Origin: Symsagittifera roscoffensis
Lineage: Eukaryota; Xenacoelomorpha; Acoela; Convolutidae
Reading direction: 5' to 3'
NCBI RefSeq assembly: GCF_963678635.1
Contig: NC_087071.1
Coordinates: 13,407,088 to 13,471,087 of the forward strand
Length of the DNA stretch: 64,000 nucleotides
Positions 55,861-64,000 of the stretch are shown one piece after another; position 1 is the first letter of the stretch, and the number at the start of each line of letters is the position of its first letter. A program made the position numbers and the translations under genes. The notes under the pieces are model-generated. The model was not told the origin of the DNA. It saw nothing but the letters and a program-made list of their open reading frames with translations, and searched no databases.

Positions 55861-58800
55861 CCGCCCCAGACTTTCTTAACTTGCACCGCTTAAGTCTTTT
55901 ATTAAGTCGCGCCGCTTAAGTCTTTTCTTAAGTCACGCCGCTTAAGACTTTTTTTAAGTCGGGCTGCTTAAACTTTTTCTTAAGTCGTGCTGCTTAAGTC
56001 TTTTCTTAAGTCCCGCCGTTTAAGTCATTTTTTAATTCGCGCCGCTTTAGTCTTTTCTCCAGTCGCGCCACTTAAGGCTTTTCTTAAGTCACGCCGCTTC
56101 AGACTTTCTTAACTCGCGCCGCTTAAGTCTTTTCCTAAGTCGCGCCTCCTAAACCTTTTCTTAAGTCACGCCGCTTAAGTCTTTTCTTAAGTCGCGCCGC
56201 TTAAGTATTTCCTTCAGTCCCGGCGTTTAAGTCATTTTTTAATTCGCGCTGCTTAAGTCTTTTCTCAAGTCGCGCCGCTTAAGGATTTCTAAAGTCTTGC
56301 CGCCCCAGACTTTATTAAATCGCGCCGCTTAAGTCTTTTGTTAAGTCGCGCCGCTTAAGTCTATTCTTAAGTCACGCCGCTTAAGTCTTTTTTAAGTCGG
56401 GCTGCTTAAATTTTTTGTTAAGTCGCGCTGCTTAAGTCTATTTCTTAAGTCACGCCGTTTCAGTCATTTTTTAATTCGCGCCGCTTTAGTCTTTTCTCCA
56501 GTCGCGCCAGTTAAGGCTTTTCTTAAGTCACGCCGCTTCAGACTTTCTTAACTCGCGCCGCTTAAGTCTTTTCCTAAGTCGCGCCTCTTAAACCTTTTCT
56601 TAAGTCGCGCCCTTTAAGTCATTTTTTAATTCGCGCTGCTTAAGTCTTTTCCCAAGTCGATCCGCTTAAGATTTTCTTAAGTCTTGCCGCCCCAGACTTT
56701 CTTAACTTGCGCCGCTTAAGTCTTTTATTAAGTAGCGCCGCTTAAGTCTTTTCTTAAGTCACGTCGCTTAAGACTTTTTTTAAGTCGGGCTGCTTAAACT
56801 TTTTCTTAAGTCGTGCTGCTTAAGTCTTTTCTTAAGTCCCGCCGTTTAAGTCATTTTTTAATTCGCGCCGATTTAGTCTTTTCTCCAGTCGCGCCACTTA
56901 AGGCTTTTCTTAAGTCACGCCGCTTCAGATTTTCATAACTCGCGCCGCTTAAGTCTTTTCCTAAGTCGCGCCTCCTAAACCTTTTCTTAAGTCACGCCGC
57001 TTAAGTCTTTTCTTAAGTCGCGCCGCTTAAGTATTTCCTTCAGTCCCGGCGTTTAAGTCATTTTTTAATTCGCGCTGCTTAAGTCTTTTCTCAAGTCGCG
57101 CCGCTTAAGATTTTCTAAAGTCTTGCCGCCCCAGACTTTATTAAATCGCGCCGCTTAAGTCTTTTGTTAAGTCGCGCCGCTTAAGTCTATTCTTAAGTCA
57201 CGCCGCTTAAGTCTTTTTTAAGTCGGGCTGCTTAAATTTTTTGTTAAGTCGCGCTGCTTAAGTCTATTTCTTAAGTCCCGCCGTTTAAGTCATTTTTTAA
57301 TTCGCGCCGCTTTAGTCTTTTCTCCAGTCGCGCCAGTTAAGGCTTTTCTTAAGTCACGCCGCTTCAGACTTTCTCAACTTGCGCCGCTTAAGTCTTTTCT
57401 TAAGTCACGCCGCTTAGGTCTTTTGTTAAGTCCCGCCGTTTAGGTCATTTTTTAATTCGCGCTGCTTAAGTCTTTTCTCAAGTCGCGCCACTTAAGACTT
57501 TTCTTAATTCACGCCGCTTAAGTCTTTTCTTAAGTCGCGCCGTTTAGGTTATTTTTTTAATTCGCGCTGCTTAAGTCTTTTCTCAAGTCGCGCCGCTTAA
57601 AATTTTCTTAAGTCTTGCCGCCCCAGACTTTCCTAACTCGCACCGCTTATGTCTTTTCTTAAGTCGCGCCTCTTAAACCTTTTCTTAAGTCACGCCGCTT
57701 AAGTCTTTTCTTAAGTCGCGCCGTTTAGGTCATTTTTTTAATTCGCGCTGCTTAAGTCTTTTCTCAAGTCGCGCCGCTTAAAATTTTCTTAAGTCTTGCC
57801 GCCCCAGACTTTCTTAACTCGCGCCGCTTAAGTATTTTGTTAAGTCGCGCCGCTCAAGTTTTTTCCTAAGTCACGCCGCTTAAGACTTTTTTTTAAGTCG
57901 GGCTGCTTAAATTTTTTCTTAAGTCGCGCTGCTTAAGTCTTTTCTTAAGTCCCGCCGTTTAAGTCGTTTTTTAATTCGCGCCGCTTTAGTCTTTTCTCCA
58001 GTCGCGCCACTTAAGGCTTTTTAAAGTCACACCGCTTCAGACTTTCTTAACTCGCGCCGCTTAAGTCTTTACCTAAGTCGCGCCTCTTAAACTTTTTCTT
58101 AAGTCCCGCCACTTAAGTCATTTTTTAATTCGCGCTGCTTAAGTCTTTTCTCAAGACGCGCCGCTTAAGATTTTCTTAAGTCCTGCGCCCCAGACTTTCT
58201 TAACTGGCGCCGCTTAAGTCTTTTGTGAAGTCGCGCCGCTTAAGTCTTTTCTTAAGTCACGCCGCTTAAGTCTTTTTTAGGTCGGGCTGCTTAAATTTTT
58301 TCTTAAGTCGCGCAGCTTAAGTCTTTTTCTTAAGTCCCGCCGTTTAAGTCATTTTTTAATTCGCGCCGCTTTAGTCTTTTCTCCAGTCGCGCCACTTAAG
58401 GCTTTTCTTAAGTCACGCCGCTTCAGACTTTCTTAACTCGCGCCGCTTAAGTATTTTCCTAAGTCGCGCCTCTTAAATTTTTCTTAAGGCACGCCGCTTA
58501 AGTCTTTTCTCCAGTCGCGCCTCTTAAACCTTTTCTTAAGTCACGCCGCTTGAGTCTTTTCTTAAGTCGCGCCGCTTAAGTCTTTTCTTAAGTCCCGCCA
58601 TTTAAGTCATTTTTAAATTCGCGCTGCTTAAATCTTTTCTCAAGTCGCGCCGCTTAAGATTTTCTTAAGTCACGCCGCTTCAGACTTTCTTAACTCGCGC
58701 CGCTTAAGTCTTTTCTTAAGTCGCGCCGCTTAAGTCTTTTCTTAAGCCACGCCGCTTAAGACTTTTGTTACGGCCGGCTGCTTAATTCTTTTCTTAAGTC

Positions 58801-61409
58801 GCGCCTCTTAAACCTTTTCTTAAGTCACGCCTTTTAAGTCTTTTCTTAAGTCGCGCTGCTTAAGTCTTTTCTTAAGTCGCGCCGCTTAAGTCATTTTTTA
58901 ACTCGCGCCGCTTAAGTCTTTTCTCAAGTCGCGCCGCTTAGGACTTTTTTCAAGTCATGCCGCTTAAGTCTTTTCTCAAGTCGCGCCGCTTAAGTCTTTT
59001 CTTAAGTCACGCCGCTTAAGACTTTTCTTACGGCCGGCTGCTTAATTCTTTTCTTAAGTCGCGCCTCTTAAACCTTTTCTTAAGTCACGCCTTTTAAGTC
59101 TTTTCTTAAGTCGCGCTGCTTAAGTCTTTTCTCAAGTCGCGCCGTTTAAGTCATTTTTTAATTCGCGCTGCTTAAGTCTTTTCTCAAGTCGCTCCGCTTA
59201 AGATTTTCTTAAGTCTTGCCGCCCCAGACTTTCTTAACTTGCGCCGCTTGAGACTTTTCTTAAGTCGCGCAGCTTCAGTCTTTTTTAAGTCGCTATGTCA
59301 GTATTTTCTTAAGTCTCGCCGCTCAAGATTTTTCTTTAGTCGCGCCATTTAAGTTATTTTTTAATTCGCGCTGATTAAGTCTTTTCTCAAGCCGCGCAGC
59401 TTAAGAATTTTCTTAAGTCACGCCGCTTCAGACTTTCTTAACTTGCGCCTCCTAATTCTCATGTTAAGTCGCGCCGCTTAAGTGTTTTCTTAAGTCAGGC
59501 CGCTTAAGACTTTTCTTAAGTCGGGCTGCTTAGATTTTTTCTTAAGTCGCGCTGCTTAAGTCTTATCTTTAGTCGCGCCGCTTAAGCCATTTTTTAACTC
59601 GCGCCACTTAAGTCTTTTCTCAAGTCGCGCCGCTTGAGACTTTTCTCAAGTCGCGCAGCTTCAGTCTTTTTTAAGTCGCTATGTCAGTATTTTCTTAAGT
59701 CTCGCCGCTCAAGATTTTTCTTAAGTCGGGCCGCTTAAACTTTTTCTTAAGTCGCGCTGCTTAAGTTTTTTCTTAAAGTCGCGCTGCTTAAGTCTTTTCT
59801 TTAGTCGCGCCATTTATGTTATTTTTTAATTCGCGCTGCTTAAGTCTTTTCTCAAGTCGCGCCGCTTAAGAATTTTCTTAAGTCACGCCGCTTCAGACTT
59901 TCTTAACTTGCGCCGCTTAATTCTTTTGTTAAATCGCGCCGCTTAAGTCTTTTCTTAAGTCACGCCGCTTAAGACTTTTCTTAAGTCGGGCTGCTTAAGT
60001 TTTTTCTTAAAGTCGCGCTGCTCAAGTCTTTTCTTTAGTCGCGCCATTTATGTTATTTTTTAATTCGCGCTGCTTAAGTCTTTTCTCAAGTCGCGCCGCT
60101 TAAGAATTTTCTTAAGTCACGCCGCTTCAGACTTTCTTAACTTGCGCCGCTTAATTCTTTTGTTAAATCGCGCCGCTTAAGTCTTTTCTCAAGTCGCGCC
60201 ACTTAAGACTTTTCTTAAGTCACGCCGCTTCAGACTTTCGTAACTCGCGCCGCTTAAGTCTTTTCATAAGTCGCGCCGCTTAAGACTTTTCTTAAGTCGG
60301 GCTGCTTAAATTTTTTCTTAAGTCGCGCTGCTTAAGTCTTTTCTTAAGTCCCGCCGCTTAAGCCATTATTTAATTCGCGCCGTTTAAGTCTTTCCTCAAC
60401 TCGCGCCGCTTAAGACTTTTCTCAAGTCACGCCGCTTAAGTCTTTTCTTAACTCGCGCCGCTTATGTCTGTTCTTAAGTCGCGCCTTTTAAATCTTTTCT
60501 TAAGTCACGCCGCTTAAGTCTTCTCTTAAGTCGCGCCGCTTAAGTCTTTCCTTAAGTACCGCCGTTAAAGTCTTTTTTTAATTTGCGCCGCTTAAGTTTT
60601 TTCTTAAGTCAGGCCACTTCAGAACTTCTTAACTCGCGCCGCTTAAGTACCGCCGTTAAAGTCTTTTTTTAATTCGCGCCGCTTAAGTTTTTTCTCAAGT
60701 CGCGCCGCTTAAGACTTTTCTCAAGTCACGCCGCTTAAGTCTTTTCTTAACTCGCGCCGCTGTCTGTTCTTAAGTCGCGCCTTTTAAATCTTTTCTCAAG
60801 TCGCGCCGCTTAAGACTTTTCTCAAGTCACGCCGCTTAAGTCTTTTCTTAACTCGCGCCGCTGTCTGTTCTTAAGTCGCGCCTTTTAAATCTTTTCTTAA
60901 GTCACGCCGCTTAAGTCTTCTCTTAAGTCACACCGCTTAAGTCTTTTCTAAAGTCCCGCCGTTTCAGTCATTTTTTAATTCGCGCCGCTTAAGTCTTTCC
61001 TCAGGTCGCGCCACTTAAGACTTTTCTTAAGTCAGGCCACTTCAGAACTTCTTAACTCGCGCCGCTTATGTCTTTTCTTAAGTCGCGCCTTTTAAATCTT
61101 TTCTTAAGTCATGCAGCTTAAGTCTTTTCTCAAGTCGCGCCGCTTAAGACTTTTTTAAGTCGCACCGCTTAAGACTTTTCTTAAGTCGCGCCGCGAAATC
61201 TTTTATTAAGTCGCGCCGCCTCAGTCTTTTTTTAAACCACGCCGCTTAAGTATTTTTTAGGTCGCGCCGCTTAAGTCTTTTCTTAAGTCACACCGCTTAA
61301 GTCTTTTCTTATGTCACACCGCTTAGGTCTTTTCTTAAGTCCCGCCGTTTAAGTCATTTTTTAATTCGCGCCGCTTAAGTCTTTCTCAAGTCGCGCCACT
61401 TAAGACTTT

Positions 61410-62100
61410 TCTTAAGTCAGGCCGCTTCAGAACTTCTTAACTCGCGCCGCTTATGTCTTTTCTTAAGTCGCGGCTTTTAAATTTTTTCTTAAGTCATGCA
61501 GCTTAAGTCTTTTCTCAAGTCGCGCCGCTTAAGACTTTTCCTAAGTCGCGCCACGAACTTTTTTATTAAGTCGCGTCGCCTCAGTCTTTTTTTAAGTCAC
61601 GCCGCTTAAGTTTTGTTTAGGTCGCGCCGCTTAAGTCTTTTCTTAAGTCCCGCCGTTTAAGTCATTTTTTAATTTGCGCCGCTTAAGTCTTTCCTCAAGT
61701 CGCACCACTTAAGACTTCTGTTAAGTCAGGCCGCTTCAGAACTTCTTAACTCGCGCCGCTTATGTCTTTTCTTAAGTCGCGGCTTTTAAATTTTTTCTTA
61801 AGTCATGCAGCTTAAGTCTTTTCTCAAGTCGCGCCGCTTAAGACTTTTCCTAAGTCGCGCCACGAATTTTTTTATTAAGTCGCGTCGCCTCAGTCTTTTT
61901 TTAAGTCACGCCGCTTAAGTTTTGTTTAGGTCGCGCCGCTTAAGTCTTTTCTTAAGTCCCGCCGTTTAAGTCATTTTTTAATTTGCGCCGCTTAAGTCTT
62001 TCCTCAAGTCGCGCCACTTAAGACTTCTGTTAAGTCAGGCCGCTTCAGAACTTCTTAACTCGCGCCGCTTATGTCTTTTCTTGAGTCGCGCCTTTTAAAT
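61410..62100 (+). repeat. 309-bp higher-order repeat
   Basis: A private variant, CGCGGCTTTTAAATTTTTTC, lies at about 61469 and 61778, with matching flanks (GGCCGCTTCAGAACTTC before, AAGTCATGCAGC after). The step is about 12 monomers. Relatives recur at about 62505 and 63247. Confidence 0.7.
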
Positions 62101-64000
62101 CTTTTCTTAAGTCACGCCGCTTAAGTTTTGTTTAGGTCGCGCCGCTTAAGTCTTTTCTTAAGTCCCGCCGTTTAAGTCATTTTTTAATTTGCGCCGCTTA
62201 AGTCTTTCCTCAAGTCGCACCACTTAAGACTTCTGTTAAGTCAGGCCGCTTCAGAACTTCTTAACTCGCGCCGCTTATGTCTTTTCTTGAGTCGCGCCTT
62301 TTAAATCTTTTCTTAAGTCACGCCGCTTAAGTCTTTTCTTAAGTCCCGCCGTTTAAGTCATTTTTTAATTCGCGCCGCTTAAGTCTTTTCTTAAGTCATG
62401 CAGCTTAAGTCTTTTCTCAAGTCGCGCCGCTTAAGACTTTTCTTAAGTCAGGCCGCTTCAGAACTTCTTAACTCGCGCCGCTTATGTCTTTTCTTAAGTC
62501 GCGGCTTTTAAATTTTTTCTTAAGTCATGCAGCTTAAGTCTTTTCTCAAGTCGCGCCGCTTAAGACTTTTCCTAAGTCGCGCCACGAATTTTTTTATTAG
62601 GTCGCGTCGCCTCAGTCTTTTTTTAAGTCACGCCTCTTAAGTTTTGTTTAGGTCGCGCCGCTTAAGTCTTTTCATAAGTCCCGCCGTTTAAGTCATTTTT
62701 TAATTTGCGCCGCTTAAGTCTTTCCTCAAGTCGCGCCACTTAAGACTTCTGTTAAGTCAGGCCGCTTCAGAACTTCTTAACTCGCGCCGCTTATGATTTT
62801 TTTTGAGTCGCGCCGATTAAGTCTTTTCTTAAGTCCCGCCGTTTAAGTCATTTTTTAATTCGCGCCGCTTAAGTCTTTTCTTAAGTCATGCAGCTTAAGT
62901 CTTTTCTCAAGTCGCGCCGCTTAAGACTTTTTTTAAGTCGCACCGCTTAAGACTTTTCTTAAGTGGCGCCGCGAAATCTTTTATTAAGTCGCGCCGCCTC
63001 AGTCTTTTTTTAAACCACGCCGCTTAAGTATTTTTTAGGTCGCGCCGCTTAAGTTTTTTCTTAAGTCACACCGCTTAAGTCTTTTCTTATGTCACACCGC
63101 TTAGGTCTTTTCTTAAGTCCCGCCGTTTAAGTCATTTTTTAATTCACGCCGCTTAAGTCTTTCTCAAGTCGCGCCACTTAAGACTTTTCTTAAGTCAGGC
63201 CGCTTCAGAACTTCTTAACTCGCGCCGCTTATGTCTTTTCTTAAGTCGCGGCTTTTAAATTTTTTCTTAAGTCATGCAGCTTAAGTCTTTTCTCAAGTCG
63301 CGCCGCTTAAGACTTTTCCTAAGTCGCGCCACGAATTTTTTTATTAAGTCGCGCCGCCTCAGTCTTTTTTTAAGTCACGCCGCTTAAGTCTTTTCTTAAG
63401 TCACACCGCTTAAGTCTTTTCTTAAGTCCCGCCGTTTAAGTCATTTTTTAATTATGTCTTTCCTCAAGTCGCGCCACTTAAGACTTCTGTTAAGTCAGGC
63501 CGCTTCAGAACTTCTTAACTCGCGCCGCTTATGTCTTTTTCTAAGTCGCGCCTTTTAAATTTTTTCTTAAGTCACGCCGCTTAAGTCTTCTCTTAAGTCG
63601 CGCCGCTTAAGTCTTTCCTTAAGTACCGCCGTTAAAGTCTTTTTTTAATTCGCGCCGCTTAAGTCTTTTCTCAAGTCGCACCGCTCAAGACTTTTGTTAA
63701 TTCACGCCGCTTCAGACTTTTCTTAAGTCGCGCAGCTTCAGTCTTTTCTTAAGTCCCGCCGCTTAAATCTTTTCTTAAGTCACGCCGCTTAAGTTTTTTA
63801 TAGGTCGCGCCGCTTAAGTCTTTTCTTAAGTCACACCGCTTAAGTCTTTTCTTAAGTCCCGCCGTTTAAGTCATTTTTTATTTCGCGCCGCTTAAGTCTT
63901 TCCTCAATTCGCACCGCTCAAGACTTTTGTTAATTCACGCCGCTTCAGACTTTTCTTAAGTCGCGCAGCTTCAGTCTTTTCTTAAGTCCCGCCGCTTAAA

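Larger units (their letters stand above)
36232..64000 (+). repeat. 26-bp CTTAAG/CpG satellite array
   Basis: A continuous tandem array of at least 27.7 kb, about a thousand monomers. The consensus is GTCGCGCCGC followed by TTAAGTCTTTTCTTAA. CTTAAG thus occurs twice per monomer at alternating steps of 12 and 14 bases, separated by a T-rich spacer (TCTTTT) and a CpG-rich one (TCGCGCCG). All monomers seen face the same way. The commonest variants change the CpGs (TCACGCCG, TCGTGCC), the spacer (TTTTG, TTTCC) or the site (CTCAAG, CTTCAG). The TTAA words are stops on both strands and the 26-bp period moves them through all frames, so no frame of 60 codons exists in the array. The left end (36232-41000) is more degenerate than the middle. 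The right end lies outside the window. Confidence 0.97.

Noticed and set aside
36232-64000. Short regular repeats as a CRISPR array
   Set aside because: There are no unique spacers between constant repeats; the whole monomer repeats with point variants, and the context is eukaryotic.

Overview
The window reads as repeat-dense nuclear DNA of an invertebrate animal; I cannot name the species. The reasons are spliced coding fragments with ordinary GT...AG introns, a metazoan-type core 1 galactosyltransferase fragment, tRNA-derived SINE sequence, Ty3/gypsy-like gag remains with zinc knuckles, many short inverted-repeat elements and a very long satellite. Outside the satellite the DNA is clearly AT-rich. 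There is no sign of bacterial gene organisation.

Layout. 1-2740: AT-rich DNA with a degenerate Pol III B box and a tRNA-derived SINE (about 1008-1310). 2741-4212: a 736-bp tandem duplication. 4213-10200: rearranged LTR-retrotransposon sequence in which a plus-strand 3' part (end of pol, an unrecognised polar ORF, LTR-like tail) occurs twice, each time next to gag lying on the minus strand. 10200-17600: mostly non-coding, with TIR-bounded MITEs, a CCGCTCAAA-rich cluster, a TTTCAGATCTGAAA minisatellite and two isolated minus-strand exon candidates. 17600-20070: a decayed minus-strand gypsy-like region with a second, divergent gag. 20100-24870: non-coding, with a diverged tandem duplication, a strong inverted repeat and another MITE. 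24872-26246: two exons of a C1GALT1-like glycosyltransferase, with a CAGGGGCGGATC-ended MITE in the intron; the C-terminal half of the enzyme was not found. 26500-28610: two further inverted-repeat elements. 29200-32356: a minus-strand unit with two overlapping ORFs of unknown family, a repeat-rich leader, a small upstream ORF and an LTR-like end carrying AATAAA; a 200-base run of N cuts its 3' side. 34419-35311: a foldback element with repeated CTTGCAAGAT motifs. 36232-64000: one uninterrupted satellite array that runs off the window.

The satellite fills about 43% of the window. Its basic monomer is about 26 bp: CTTAAG, a T-rich spacer (TCTTTT), CTTAAG again, then a CpG-rich spacer (TCGCGCCG). 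Groups of monomers have been amplified locally into higher-order repeats of about 233, 309, 364, 387, 438 and 800 bp, all near multiples of 26.

Little here can be called a working host gene. The best host-gene evidence is the galactosyltransferase fragment. The most interesting undescribed items are the two-ORF unit at 29444-30807, the antisense-gag arrangement present twice at 4.2-9.7 kb, and the satellite. All similarity statements were made by eye; no alignment or database search was run.
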